Shown: positions 1-8,229 of the stretch, piece after piece
Numbering within the stretch: the first letter of the stretch is position 1
How the letters are laid out: each line of letters starts with the position of its first letter
Source: Aquificaceae bacterium
GTDB lineage: Bacteria > Aquificota > Aquificia > Aquificales > Aquificaceae
Assembly: GCA_026414575.1 (NCBI GenBank)
Contig: JAOAIS010000021.1
Coordinates: forward strand, 1 to 48,283
Direction: 5' to 3'
DNA: 48,283 nucleotides
The notes under the pieces: generated by a model
The model's input: only the letters and a program-made list of their open reading frames with translations
Database searches by the model: none
What the model was told of the DNA's origin: nothing
Position numbers and translations under genes: made by a program

Positions 1-243
1 GAACGCTTTGGCATAAGGCTTGGCTTTTTCCCCTTCGGGAAGGAACAATACCTGTCCATAGTAAAAAGCATGGTGTCCAAAAGAAACATAAAGATTGAAG
101 GCCAAAGGCTCGAAGACCTTGCTTTGGAATGGGCTTTATCCAGAGGCTTTTCTGGAAGGAGTGCAAGTCAGTTTGTGAAGGACTTAGAAGGCAGGCTCTC
201 CCTTGGATCTACTTTCCATAAGCCTTACATCTTTCGGGATTAG
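1..243 (+). CDS. C-terminal part of DUF815-type AAA+ ATPase (partial)
   Basis: Frame 1 is open from the window edge to a TAG stop, giving 80 residues that the ORF track omits because there is no start codon in the window. The sequence has the arrangement of the C-terminal end of the DUF815 family of predicted AAA+ ATPases: an RFG-x-x-LGFFPF segment, a QYLSIV helix, and a WAL-x-RG-x-SGR-x-A-x-QFV stretch near the end. The P-loop and Walker B would lie upstream of the window. Its cellular role is not known. Its last 35 bases overlap, tail to tail, the Excalibur-type gene on the other strand. The family call rests on pattern memory alone. Confidence 0.7.
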   Translation, partial: ERFGIRLGFFPFGKEQYLSIVKSMVSKRNIKIEGQRLEDLALEWALSRGFSGRSASQFVKDLEGRLSLGSTFHKPYIFRD

Positions 244-457
244 GGTTTTTGTGCTTGCAAGCGTCACATTCGCATGGTATTCCGTCTCCATCTCCGTCTA
301 ACTGGCTGTAGCCACATTGTCTCAGACAAAACTCGGCAAGACTGCAAGAAGATATGGTTTTACACTTTAGCTCTTTGCACTGTTCACACTTATCCTTTGT
401 CTGTCCAGAGTAAAGAATGCCTACTAAAATAAGAATAAGTGCCAATACACCTTTCAT
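209..457 (-). CDS. Small secreted Excalibur-type calcium-binding protein
   Basis: An 82-residue protein with a clear N-terminal hydrophobic signal segment (about residues 3-19) and a mature part containing eight cysteines. Near the C-terminus it carries DGDGDGIPCE, the hallmark of the Excalibur calcium-binding motif (DxDxDGxxCE). A GGAGGAG ribosome site lies 8 bases before the ATG, so the start is well supported. The hydrophobic segment and paired cysteines suggest an exported, disulfide-stabilised peptide. Its 3-prime end overlaps the convergent DUF815-type gene by 35 bp. In other bacteria Excalibur modules often sit beside nucleases or surface proteins, but here the motif stands alone, so only calcium binding and export can be inferred. 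Confidence 0.8.
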   Translation of the reverse strand: MKGVLALILILVGILYSGQTKDKCEQCKELKCKTISSCSLAEFCLRQCGYSQLDGDGDGIPCECDACKHKNPNPERCKAYGK

Positions 458-560
458 GGGTTTTACTCCTCCTTGTTTTATATTTTAACAAAAGTAAATT
501 GGTTTATTCCTGTGGGATGGGCTTTTATTGGGGGTTGAGTGGGGGTGATAAAATGTTTCC

Positions 561-2279
561 ATGCTCTTTAGAGAACTTGCGGAGTATTTTCAGAGGCTTG
601 AGCAAACCACCAGCAGGCTAGAGATGGCAGACATTCTTAAGGAGCTTGTGGAAAGGGCAGGCGTTGATGAAGTGGATAAGGTGGTTTACCTTACCCTTGG
701 AGAGCTTTTGCCCGCCTTTAGAGGTGTTGAGTTTGGTGTATCAGAAAAGTTGATGATGGAAGCCATCTCTAAAGCTTGCGGTGTAAGGGCAAAGGAGGTG
801 GAAAGCCTTTACAAGGACAAGGGTGACCTTGGAGAGACTGCCCATTACCTTGTTAAATGGCAGGGCAGAGGCCTTAGTCTCTCGCAGGTTTACGACGAGC
901 TTCTTGGCATTGCCAAAACACGCGGTACTTTAGACAAGGTAATGAAGCTCATAAGCCTTTTAAAGGGTCTTTCTGGCTTTGAGGCTAAGTATGCGGTTAG
1001 GGTGGTCATAGGCAGGCTTAGGTTGGGTGTGGGCGATGCAACCCTCATTGACGCCCTTGCCCTTTCCATGGGCGACAAAGCCCTTAAACCCCTTATAGAA
1101 AGGGCCTACAACCTTTGTTCTGATCTTGGCCTTGTGGCAAGGAGGCTCAAGGAAGGTGGCGTGGGTGCCCTCGAAGAATTCAAGGTTCAGGTGGGCTATC
1201 CCATAAGGATGGCCCTTGCGGAAAGGGTTGTCAGCGCAGAGGAGATAGTTAAAAGGCTTGGAAGGTGTGGGGTGGAGGCAAAGTATGACGGCTTTAGGCT
1301 TCAGGTTCACAAGGATGGTCAGAGGGTGGAGATATACTCAAGGAACTTAGAGCGCATGACGGAAATGTTTCCTGATGTGGTAAGGGGTGTTCTCAAGGAT
1401 GTTAAGGTGAGCAGAGTAATCCTTGAAGGGGAGGCTCTGACGATGAACGAGGAGACCGGCGAATTCTATCCCTTTCAGGTAACAATCCAAAGAAAGAGAA
1501 AGTACGGTGTTGAGGAGTATTCACAGGAATATCCCATCAAGCTTTTTTGCTTTGATCTTCTCTACATAGACGGGGAGGACTTTACTCTAAAGCCTTTTAT
1601 TGAGAGGAGGAAAAAACTTGAAGAGTTGCTCAGTGGAACTAATACCTTGAATGTGTCTGAGATGTTTGTTACCGACAGCGTCAAGGAGATAGAAGCCTTC
1701 TTCGAAGATGCCATAACGAGAGGGCTTGAGGGCATAATGGCAAAGAGGCTTGATGCACCCTACAACGCGGGCGCAAGGAACTTTAATTGGATAAAACTCA
1801 AGAGGAGCTACAGGGGTGCTTTGGCGGATACCATAGATGTGGTGGTAGTGGGCTACTACTATGGTAAGGGTGCAAGGGTTAAGCTGGGTATAGGAGGGCT
1901 TCTTGTGGCGGTTTATGAGCCTTCAACGGACACCTTCAAAACTGTCTCCAAGGTAGGGTCTGGTTTTACGGAGGAGGAGTGGATAAGGCTAAGGGACATG
2001 CTGGACCAAATAAGGCTTGACCACAGGCATCCAAGGGTAGACAGCCTGCTTGAGGTGGATGTGTGGGTAGAGCCAAGGTATGTTATAACAGTCAACGCGG
2101 ATGAGATAACCAGGTCACCCCTCCATACCGCGGGAAGGACCTCTGAAGAGCCAGGTTATGCCCTTCGCTTTCCGAGGGCGGTAAGCTTTGTGAGGGAGGA
2201 CAAAAGACCAGAGGATGCAAACACCGTGGAGGAGGTCCTAAGACTCTATCAGCTTCAGAGAAAGATTTCTGTGGAGTAA
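561..2279 (+). CDS. lig: ATP-dependent DNA ligase
   Basis: 572 residues, the usual length of the archaeal-type ATP-dependent ligase that Aquificales carry as well as NAD-dependent LigA. It would seal nicks using ATP through a lysyl-AMP intermediate. The N-terminal DNA-binding helical domain covers about residues 1-215. The adenylation domain carries the KxDG motif as KYDG at Lys241, followed by RNLERMTEMFP and EGEALTM motifs, then GIMAKR and WIKLK motifs, and an OB-fold domain (GIGGLLVAVY, TVSKVGSGFT) at the end. The start at 561 matches the family N-terminus (MLFRE), but the GGGGGTG ribosome site at 541 is 13 bases upstream and is better spaced for an out-of-frame ATG at 553. The role in repair or replication is inferred. 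Confidence 0.95.
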   Translation: MLFRELAEYFQRLEQTTSRLEMADILKELVERAGVDEVDKVVYLTLGELLPAFRGVEFGVSEKLMMEAISKACGVRAKEVESLYKDKGDLGETAHYLVKWQGRGLSLSQVYDELLGIAKTRGTLDKVMKLISLLKGLSGFEAKYAVRVVIGRLRLGVGDATLIDALALSMGDKALKPLIERAYNLCSDLGLVARRLKEGGVGALEEFKVQVGYPIRMALAERVVSAEEIVKRLGRCGVEAKYDGFRLQVHKDGQRVEIYSRNLERMTEMFPDVVRGVLKDVKVSRVILEGEALTMNEETGEFYPFQVTIQRKRKYGVEEYSQEYPIKLFCFDLLYIDGEDFTLKPFIERRKKLEELLSGTNTLNVSEMFVTDSVKEIEAFFEDAITRGLEGIMAKRLDAPYNAGARNFNWIKLKRSYRGALADTIDVVVVGYYYGKGARVKLGIGGLLVAVYEPSTDTFKTVSKVGSGFTEEEWIRLRDMLDQIRLDHRHPRVDSLLEVDVWVEPRYVITVNADEITRSPLHTAGRTSEEPGYALRFPRAVSFVREDKRPEDANTVEEVLRLYQLQRKISVE

Positions 2280-2353
2280 TGGCGGCGGGAGGACTCGAAC
2301 CTCCGACCTGAGACTTATGAGATCTCCGCTCTAACCAGCTGAGCTACGCCGCC
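2280..2353 (-). tRNA. tRNA-Met (CAT), elongator type
   Basis: A full cloverleaf can be folded on the minus strand: acceptor GGCGGCG/CGCCGCC, D stem GCTC/GAGC, anticodon stem GAGAT/GTCTC around loop CTCATAA, and T arm GGAGG-TTCGAGT-CCTCC. The anticodon is CAT. All seven acceptor pairs are Watson-Crick, which argues against an initiator tRNA (those have a mismatch at 1-72). A CAT anticodon could also be a tRNA-Ile read after lysidine modification; overall similarity favours elongator Met. CCA is not encoded. It starts 12 bp downstream of the ppx stop on the same strand and abuts the stop codon of the convergent ligase gene. Confidence 0.9.
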
Positions 2354-2365
2354 TTAGGCTATAAA

Positions 2366-3271
2366 TTATAAACCACTCAGAAGCTCTTCCACAAGCACAC
2401 CTTCCTTGAGCCCCCAGTCGCTTACCCTAATCCTATCCTTTCCAAAAAGCATCATGCTCCTGTAGAAAATCATAAGACCTGGCACTATTACCCTTGCCCT
2501 CTTTGCCTCAATGTGTGGAAAGTTTGCGATTCTCTGGCTTTCCTTCATAGAGCTTAGTGTCTCAAGCCAGAACATGAGCCTGTCGATGTGCAGTGTCTTT
2601 CCGTGGACATCCTCGCCCTTGTAAGGATATATGCCATACTCCATGGCAGTCACCGTGGTAATCGTACCTCCAAGACCTACAAGCTCCTCGCAAGGCTGTA
2701 CTACACTTTTTATGTATTCATCTAGAAAGTTCTTTAGAGATTCAAGCTCGTAATTTTTTGGTGGGTCGCTGTGGATGAACTCTTCCGTGAGGTTTACTAT
2801 GCCGAAGGGAAAGGACCTTAGGCTCTCGATCTTATATTCCCTTCCGCACACGAACTCGGTAGAGCCTCCCCCCTGGTCTATCAGACAGAACTTATCCTGA
2901 GGCTTTAGGGAATAGGCAACGGACAGAAAGGCGTATCTTCCCTCTTCTTCAGGGGTTATTATTTTCAGATCAAGCCCGGTGGCTTCTTTTAATTTTTGGA
3001 TAAGTTCTGACGCATTGCCCGCCCTTCTGAGGGCTTCTGTGCCAACAGCCTTTATGCGTTCTGCGCCTATGGACTTGGCTCTTTTGACAAACTCTTCTAT
3101 AGTTTCTATAGCCTCTTCCATCCTGTCTTTTCTTATGACTCCCTCTTCCTTCAATCCTGTGGCAAGGGCAGTTATCTTTCCTTCTTCGTGGATTATGTTG
3201 AGACCGCCATCCAGAAGGGCAACGCTAAGCCTTATGGAGTATGAGCCCACATCTATACTGGCAACCTTCAT
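2366..3271 (-). CDS. ppx: Ppx/GppA family exopolyphosphatase / pppGpp phosphatase
   Basis: 301 residues, close to the short single-module Ppx/GppA of Aquifex (about 312), which has only the two ASKHA domains and no C-terminal HD extension. Phosphate-binding signatures are visible: the N-terminal VASIDVGSYSIRL loop and DQGGGSTEF near residue 140; LGGTITTV near 200 is a further conserved glycine-rich loop. The family removes terminal phosphate from polyphosphate and converts pppGpp to ppGpp; which activity dominates here cannot be told from sequence. The ATG lies 11 bp from a TATAAT box on the minus strand that is part of a palindrome shared with tRNA-Ser, so the mRNA would have a very short leader. 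tRNA-Met follows closely and could be co-transcribed. Confidence 0.9.
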   Translation of the reverse strand: MKVASIDVGSYSIRLSVALLDGGLNIIHEEGKITALATGLKEEGVIRKDRMEEAIETIEEFVKRAKSIGAERIKAVGTEALRRAGNASELIQKLKEATGLDLKIITPEEEGRYAFLSVAYSLKPQDKFCLIDQGGGSTEFVCGREYKIESLRSFPFGIVNLTEEFIHSDPPKNYELESLKNFLDEYIKSVVQPCEELVGLGGTITTVTAMEYGIYPYKGEDVHGKTLHIDRLMFWLETLSSMKESQRIANFPHIEAKRARVIVPGLMIFYRSMMLFGKDRIRVSDWGLKEGVLVEELLSGL

Positions 3272-3280
3272 GGCTTGCAG

Positions 3281-3292
3281 ATATTATAATAT
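3281..3292. promoter_or_regulatory. Palindromic -10 box shared by ppx and tRNA-Ser
   Basis: The 12 bases ATATTATAATAT are a perfect palindrome and contain TATAAT on both strands. The plus-strand box (3285-3290) ends 13 bases before tRNA-Ser; the minus-strand box (3283-3288) ends 11 bases before the ppx ATG. The whole divergent gap is only 32 bp. No good -35 hexamer is visible for either direction. Confidence 0.55.
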
Positions 3293-3303
3293 TTACCTCT
3301 TGA

Positions 3304-3392
3304 GGAGAGGTGACCGAGTGGCCGAAGGTGCAGCACTGGAAATGCTGTGTACGGTTAACCCCGTACCGCGGGTTCGAATCCCGCCCTCTCCG
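3304..3392 (+). tRNA. tRNA-Ser (GGA)
   Basis: An 89-nt class II tRNA with acceptor GGAGAGG/CCTCTCC, anticodon stem CAGCA/TGCTG around loop CTGGAAA (anticodon GGA), a long variable arm (TGTACGGTTAACCCCGTACC region, with TACGG/CCGTA pairing) and T arm CGGG-TTCGAAT-CCCG. The discriminator base is G, as expected for serine. CCA is not encoded. The gene ends 1 base before the stop codon of the convergent nfeD gene. Confidence 0.95.
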
Positions 3393-3393
3393 T

Positions 3394-4650
3394 TTAAGCC
3401 CTTTTGACCTTAAGCACCATACCCTTTACCTCTTCTACCAACACCTGCTCACCCTTCTTTAGAGGCTCGTCGCTAATGGCGTTCCATATTTCCCCGTGCA
3501 CAAAAACCTTTCCCTTACCTCCCACAAAGTCTGTGTAGGCCTCGCCCTGCGAACCCAGAAGCTCCTCAGAGCCAAGCATCTTTTTCAATCTCTGCGCCCT
3601 TAGGCCCATCCTGCCTGCAAGCAGGAAGAAGGCAAGGGTCAGCGCCACCATGGTGGCTATCACGCTTATGGGTATGTCCCCGTAAGGCGACTCTGGGCTT
3701 ATTAGTATAAAAGAGCCAAGGGCAAGAGCTATTGCACCAGCTATCGCAAGCCCTCCAAAGGTTGGAGTTACAAGCTCCAGCACCACAAGAAGTATGCCTG
3801 CCACTATGAGAAGAAGCCCAAGCCAGTTTATACCTATTACGCCAAGACCGTAAAGCCCAAGAAGAAGACATATAACACCCACCGCACCGGGTATTATGGA
3901 GCCGGGGTTATAAAGCTCAAAGAAGATGCCGTAAAAACCTATGAGCAGTAGCATGTAAGCTAATGTAGGGTTTGTTATGATGCTGAGAAGCTCTTCTCTC
4001 AGACTTTTCCCCACCTCCGCCACTGGAACACCCTGAGTTTTGAGGACAAGCTCCTTTCCGTGCTTTTTTACCTTCATACCATCGAGCTTTTTAAGAAGGT
4101 CTAACCTGTCGGTGGCTATAAGGTCTATGACCTTTTCCTTGAGTGCCTCCTCTGGCGTAAGGGATAGGGCCTCCTTTACCATTTTTTCTATTACCTCGGC
4201 GTTTCTACCCTTTTCCTTTGCTATGCTTCTTGCAAAAGCGAGCATATCCTGCATGACCTTTTCCTTCATAGCCTCGTCCATCTTTTCACCCGTCATCTGC
4301 ACGGGTGTTGCAGCTCCTATGTTTGTGCCGGGTGCCATTACTGCCACATCGGCGGATACCGTTATTATGGCTCCTGCAGAGGCAGCGCGCCCTCCTGGAG
4401 GATGCACATAAACTACCACGGGCAGAGGCGTTTTCTGAAATTCCTGGATTACCTCCCTCATGGAACTTTCTAAGCCACCAGGTGTGTTGATCTCAAGCAG
4501 GAAGAGGGTGCCACCCTCCCTTTCAGCCTTCTGCAAGCTTCTTTTGACATAGTCTACCATAAGGGGCGTTACCGCCTCCTTCCATTGGGATAGGAAGACC
4601 TTGGCTGGGGCGAATGCAGAGAGAAAAAGCAGGATAATCAAAAGCTTCAT
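3394..4650 (-). CDS. nfeD: NfeD-family membrane serine protease (ClpP-class, long form)
   Basis: 418 residues. A signal-like hydrophobic N-terminus is followed by a ClpP-fold protease domain (about 20-210), four or five membrane segments (about 225-345) and a C-terminal NfeD OB-fold domain (about 355-418). The likely nucleophile is Ser91 in GGRAASAGA; a lysine near residue 131 is the expected dyad partner by comparison with the archaeal homologue PH1510. The family cleaves the hydrophobic C-terminus of stomatin-like proteins and is usually encoded beside a stomatin/SPFH gene, but none is seen here. It follows hisIE by 16 bp and ends the accD-scpA-hisIE-nfeD run. Domain calls are firm; the substrate is unknown. 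Confidence 0.9.
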   Translation of the reverse strand: MKLLIILLFLSAFAPAKVFLSQWKEAVTPLMVDYVKRSLQKAEREGGTLFLLEINTPGGLESSMREVIQEFQKTPLPVVVYVHPPGGRAASAGAIITVSADVAVMAPGTNIGAATPVQMTGEKMDEAMKEKVMQDMLAFARSIAKEKGRNAEVIEKMVKEALSLTPEEALKEKVIDLIATDRLDLLKKLDGMKVKKHGKELVLKTQGVPVAEVGKSLREELLSIITNPTLAYMLLLIGFYGIFFELYNPGSIIPGAVGVICLLLGLYGLGVIGINWLGLLLIVAGILLVVLELVTPTFGGLAIAGAIALALGSFILISPESPYGDIPISVIATMVALTLAFFLLAGRMGLRAQRLKKMLGSEELLGSQGEAYTDFVGGKGKVFVHGEIWNAISDEPLKKGEQVLVEEVKGMVLKVKRA

Positions 4651-4666
4651 GGGAAAAATCTTAAAC

Positions 4667-5284
4667 CTATCTTATCCTGCCTGCAAGCTCCCAAAGGACT
4701 TCTTCGATGCCAACGCCTCTTATGGTGAGCATAAGAAGAAGGTGATAAAGCATGTCGGAGGTCTCCGCCTTTATTTCCTCTTTTATGCCTCTCTTGAGGG
4801 CTATTAGGGTTTCTATGGCTTCTTCTCCAAACTTTTGCAGCACCCTGTCTTCCCCTTCCCTGTATAGCCTTACAGTGTATGAGCCTTCGGGCATCTCTCT
4901 GAGCCTACTTTGTATGACTTCTTGAAGGCGCTGTAGGGCTTCAAAGGGAAGCACCCTTTTGCTTTTCTCGCCCTCAATGTCTCGAAAGAAGCAGTTCCTT
5001 TCGCCCGTATGGCAAGCCCTGTTCTTTTCCTGCTCCACCACATAGAGGAGAGCATCCTCGTCGCAGTCTATGCGCACCTCTACCACTCTTTGAAGTTCTC
5101 CGGAGGTTTCACCCTTTTTCCAGAGGGTTTTTCTTGACCTTGAAAAGTAGTGGGCATAGCCAGTCTTTAAGGTTCTCTCTATGGCTTCCTCGTTCGCCCA
5201 GGCGAACATCCTTATCTCACCCGTCCTGTAATCTTGGACTATGACGGGGATGAGACCTTCTTGGTCAAATTTAAGTTTAAGCAT
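4667..5284 (-). CDS. hisIE: Bifunctional phosphoribosyl-AMP cyclohydrolase / phosphoribosyl-ATP pyrophosphatase
   Basis: 205 residues with two fused domains for steps 2 and 3 of histidine synthesis. The HisI part (about 1-110) shows [24 protein letters not shown], the metal-binding region IDCDEDALL and [10 protein letters not shown]. The HisE part (about 120-205) shows [20 protein letters not shown] and [13 protein letters not shown], the acidic helices that bind magnesium. The length and order match bacterial HisIE. It acts in the cytoplasm on phosphoribosyl-ATP and yields ProFAR. No other his genes are in the window, which fits the scattered histidine genes of Aquificales. It lies 18 bp downstream of scpA and 16 bp upstream of nfeD. 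Confidence 0.95.
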   Translation of the reverse strand: MLKLKFDQEGLIPVIVQDYRTGEIRMFAWANEEAIERTLKTGYAHYFSRSRKTLWKKGETSGELQRVVEVRIDCDEDALLYVVEQEKNRACHTGERNCFFRDIEGEKSKRVLPFEALQRLQEVIQSRLREMPEGSYTVRLYREGEDRVLQKFGEEAIETLIALKRGIKEEIKAETSDMLYHLLLMLTIRGVGIEEVLWELAGRIR

Positions 5285-5302
5285 GTTACTTATCTAAGCA
5301 TA

Positions 5303-5899
5303 TCATAAACACTTTATCTCAAGGTCTGCAAAGGGCCTTTCCTGTCTTATGTCCACAAGACCATCCTGGTAGAGCACCATCAGAGCCATGAGGTAGGGCA
5401 CCAGGCTCTTGCCAAGCACGAGCTCGTAGAAAGAAAAGGTTCTACCGCATTCTCCAAAGAGTTCCCTTAACTCTCTTAGGGCATCTTCAAACCTTGATAT
5501 GTGTATGGGAAACCTCCTCTCTTTTTTTCTCTTTACCCTTGCACCCGCGGAGCTTTTCCTTACGACCTTTTTCATCTTCTGGATTTTTTGACTTATCTCC
5601 TCCTGCAGCTCTTCCTGCTGACTTTCAAACTGTTCCACGATTTCTTGAAGTGTGACCTTCTTCCTTTCTCGCTTTTGTTTTGGTTCTGGGAAAAGGGCTT
5701 CCGTTTGTTTTCTAAGCAGGAAGGAAGCGGCAAGCAATGCCCTTGCTGGCACCCTTAGGTCAAGAAGTTCAAGCCTTCTTATTTCTTCCATGTAAGCCTT
5801 AGCGAGGGAGGATATGTCCACATCCCATGGGTCCAACTTCCCCTCTTCTACAAGCCTGTAAGCCAAAGAAAAGGGATGCTCCTCTTCAAACCTCCACAT
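5303..5899 (-). CDS. scpA: Segregation and condensation protein A (kleisin)
   Basis: 198 residues, a short ScpA. The N-terminal part (PFSLAYRLVEEGKLDPWDVDISSLAKAYM) is the typical ScpA start that binds the SMC neck; LRVPARALLAASFLLRKQTEALFP follows. The middle is charged and probably disordered (QKRERKKVTLQEIVEQFESQQEELQEEI), and the C-terminal winged-helix part (about 150-198) ends QDGLVDIRQERPFADLEI. ScpA bridges SMC heads with ScpB to compact chromosomes. It overlaps the end of accD by 14 bp, which points to translational coupling. Neither smc nor scpB is in the window. Confidence 0.9.
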   Translation of the reverse strand: MWRFEEEHPFSLAYRLVEEGKLDPWDVDISSLAKAYMEEIRRLELLDLRVPARALLAASFLLRKQTEALFPEPKQKRERKKVTLQEIVEQFESQQEELQEEISQKIQKMKKVVRKSSAGARVKRKKERRFPIHISRFEDALRELRELFGECGRTFSFYELVLGKSLVPYLMALMVLYQDGLVDIRQERPFADLEIKCL

Positions 5900-6719
5900 G
5901 CCTTCTCCAGTATGTGGTGAACTTTATAAGGTTATAGAGGGCATCTTTCAGCTCCTTGCGGTGTACCACCATGTCCACCATACCCTTTTCTAGCAGGAAT
6001 TCCGCCCTTTGGAATCCCTCGGGTAGCTGTTGTTTTATGGTCTGCTCTATGACCCTTGGACCAGCAAAGCCTATAAGGGCTTTTGGCTCTGCAAGGATGA
6101 TGTCTCCGAGAAAGGCAAAGCTGGCGGATACACCTCCTGTGGTGGGGTCTGTTAGCACTGTTATGTAGGGAAGACCCTTTCTCTTTAAATAGCCAGTTCC
6201 TATAGAGGTCTTTGCCATTTGCATAAGGGATAGAATGCCCTCCTGCATGCGGGCACCACCGGAGGTTATGATTGCAATAAGGGGAAGCTCTCTATTGCTT
6301 GCGTGTTTGCAGGCTCTGTAGAACCTCTCTCCTACAACAGAGCCCATACTCCCCCCTATGAAGTTAAAATCCATGACCGCAAGGACAACCCTTTCATCCA
6401 CCAAAAGACCCTCTGCCACAAGAAGGGCTTCTGATAAGGTGGTCTGTTCCTGCGCCTGTTTTAACCTTTCCTTATAACTCTTTGTGTCCTTGAAGTTAAG
6501 GGGATCCGCAGGCTTTATATCCTCAAAGAGCAAGTAAAAGTCCTTTAACAGATGCTGGAGTCTTTCCTTGGATGGCATGTTAAAGTGATGCTGGCATTTG
6601 GGGCATACGTTGAGGTTAGCTCTTAACTCGGGTATGTATAGGAGGGATTTACAGCTGTCGCACTTTGTCCAAAGCACCTCCTTATCTTCCCTTTTTCTAA
6701 ACCTGTCTAAAAAACCCAT
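5886..6719 (-). CDS. accD: Acetyl-CoA carboxylase carboxyltransferase subunit beta
   Basis: 277 residues. The N-terminal C4 zinc ribbon is complete (CDSCKSLLY...CPKCQHHF). The crotonase-like carboxyltransferase domain carries GGSMGSVVGE and SGGARMQEGI, which build the acyl-CoA oxyanion hole, plus TDPTTGGVSASFAFLGD. With AccA it moves carboxyl from biotin on AccB to acetyl-CoA, the first step of fatty acid synthesis. The start has an AAAGG-type ribosome site and lies 9 bp from a TAAAAT box that forms half of a dyad shared with the divergent cysS. It heads the operon accD-scpA-hisIE-nfeD. Confidence 0.97.
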   Translation of the reverse strand: MGFLDRFRKREDKEVLWTKCDSCKSLLYIPELRANLNVCPKCQHHFNMPSKERLQHLLKDFYLLFEDIKPADPLNFKDTKSYKERLKQAQEQTTLSEALLVAEGLLVDERVVLAVMDFNFIGGSMGSVVGERFYRACKHASNRELPLIAIITSGGARMQEGILSLMQMAKTSIGTGYLKRKGLPYITVLTDPTTGGVSASFAFLGDIILAEPKALIGFAGPRVIEQTIKQQLPEGFQRAEFLLEKGMVDMVVHRKELKDALYNLIKFTTYWRRHVEV

Positions 6720-6726
6720 ACCTTTG

Positions 6727-6752
6727 GTATTTTACCACTTCTGTTAAAATAC
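6727..6752. promoter_or_regulatory. Symmetric divergent promoter accD/cysS
   Basis: GTATTTTA (6727-6734) and TAAAATAC (6745-6752) form a perfect 8-bp inverted repeat with a 10-bp spacer in the 37-bp gap between two start codons. Each half gives a TAAAAT -10 box. The rightward box ends 6 bases before the cysS ATG, so transcription would begin at or beside that ATG (leaderless). The leftward box ends 9 bases before accD. Confidence 0.5.
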
Positions 6753-6756
6753 TACT

Positions 6757-8229
6757 ATGAGCCTACGCATTTACAACACCCTGACTGGCAGGGTGGAGGA
6801 GTTTGTTCCCCTGAGCCCACCCAGGGTGCTTATCTACACCTGCGGTGTGACCGTGTATGATGATTCCCATGTAGGGCATGGCAGAAGCCTTATAGTCTTT
6901 GATGTTTTCAGAAGGTTTTTGGAGCATCTTGGCTACCGAGTTAGGTTTGTAAGGAATTTTACCGATGTGGATGACAAGATTATAAACAGGGCAAGGCAGG
7001 AATGCACGGACTTTATGAGTATAGCCAACCGATACATAGCCAGCTATTACCTTGATATGGAAAACATCCACGTAAAACCCGCGGATGTGGAGCCAAGGGT
7101 CACAGAGCATCTTCAGGAAATCATAGAAACTATAAAGGGTCTTATTGAAAAGGGCTATGCCTACGAGTCGGGAGGTGATGTCTACTTTTCCGTTTCTGCC
7201 TTCCCGGATTACGGAAAGCTCTCCAAGAGGAACATAGAGGAGTTAGAGGCTGGTGCGAGGGTAGAACCTTCGGAGAAGAAGAAAAATCCTTTAGATTTTA
7301 CCCTTTGGAAGTCTGCAAAGGTTGGCGAGCCTGCCTGGGAATCACCTTGGGGGCCTGGAAGACCGGGTTGGCATACCGAGTGCGTTGCCATGGCCTTCAA
7401 GCACTTGGGCCAGACCATAGACATACATGGTGGAGGATTAGACCTGGTTTTCCCCCACCATGAGAACGAGATAGCTCAGGCGGAAGCCCTTACGGGCAAG
7501 CCCTTTGCCCGATACTGGGTCCATAACGGGCTTGTCACAGTTGGTGGTCAGAAGATGTCCAAGTCCCTTGGAAACTATGTGACCTTAAGGGATGTCTACG
7601 GCCGGTATCATCCAGATATACTACGCCTGCTGGTTCTCTTTACCCATTATAGGAGTCCCCTGGATTTTTCTTGGGAGAAGATGGAGGAGACCAAGAGGGC
7701 TTATGAGAGGCTTTTGAATGCTCTGGAGGACCTTGAGCTTCTCAAAAAACTCACCACCTATCGGGAGAAGGGAGCTCATCCCCTTTTTGAGAGGATTAAG
7801 GAGACGGAGGAGAACTTTTTTCAGGCTTTGGGAGACGACTTTAACACACCTCAGGCTCTTGCGGTGGTTTACGGCCTCTTGGGTGATCTTGGCAAGGTTA
7901 AGAACAGAGCCTTCTCTGAGGGAAGAATATCCATACAGGAACTTGAGGCTTACGAGTTTGCGGTAGACTCTTTACTGAAGAATCTGAGGGGTGTTTTTGG
8001 AATCTTGGAGGATTACAAGCCAGAATGCAAGGTGCAGAAGGTAGTGCAGAAAGAGCTGGAAGCCGGGCGAGTTCTCGATGAGAGGCTTGTGGACTTGCTG
8101 GTGGAGGTAAGGAGTCTTGCAAGGAGGGAGAAGGTTTTCCATCTTGCAGACTTCATAAGGGATAGGCTAAAGGAGCTTGATATAATCCTTGAGGATACAC
8201 CGGCGGGCACCAAATGGAAAAGGCAGTGA
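6757..8229 (+). CDS. cysS: Cysteinyl-tRNA synthetase
   Basis: 490 residues, a class I synthetase that charges tRNA-Cys. The HIGH motif appears as HVGHG (about residues 38-42) after the zinc ligand Cys29 in [10 protein letters not shown]. The other zinc ligands are in GWHTECVAM and [13 protein letters not shown]. The KMSKS motif is intact ([11 protein letters not shown]). A helical anticodon-binding domain follows, with a DALR-type segment ([19 protein letters not shown]). There is no ribosome site before the ATG; the -10 box sits so close that the message is probably leaderless. The last 16 bases overlap folD. Confidence 0.97.
   Translation: MSLRIYNTLTGRVEEFVPLSPPRVLIYTCGVTVYDDSHVGHGRSLIVFDVFRRFLEHLGYRVRFVRNFTDVDDKIINRARQECTDFMSIANRYIASYYLDMENIHVKPADVEPRVTEHLQEIIETIKGLIEKGYAYESGGDVYFSVSAFPDYGKLSKRNIEELEAGARVEPSEKKKNPLDFTLWKSAKVGEPAWESPWGPGRPGWHTECVAMAFKHLGQTIDIHGGGLDLVFPHHENEIAQAEALTGKPFARYWVHNGLVTVGGQKMSKSLGNYVTLRDVYGRYHPDILRLLVLFTHYRSPLDFSWEKMEETKRAYERLLNALEDLELLKKLTTYREKGAHPLFERIKETEENFFQALGDDFNTPQALAVVYGLLGDLGKVKNRAFSEGRISIQELEAYEFAVDSLLKNLRGVFGILEDYKPECKVQKVVQKELEAGRVLDERLVDLLVEVRSLARREKVFHLADFIRDRLKELDIILEDTPAGTKWKRQ

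Noticed and set aside
439-621. 60-residue ORF upstream of the ligase
   Set aside because: Only its last 22 codons from ATG 553 have a ribosome site; the rest overlaps the leader of the opposite gene. Kept only as a finding about the ligase start.
960-1310. 116-residue minus-strand ORF inside the ligase
   Set aside because: Antisense shadow of conserved ligase codons; no ribosome site.
2979-3407. 142-residue plus-strand ORF through ppx and tRNA-Ser
   Set aside because: It runs antisense to ppx and through a tRNA; a shadow frame.
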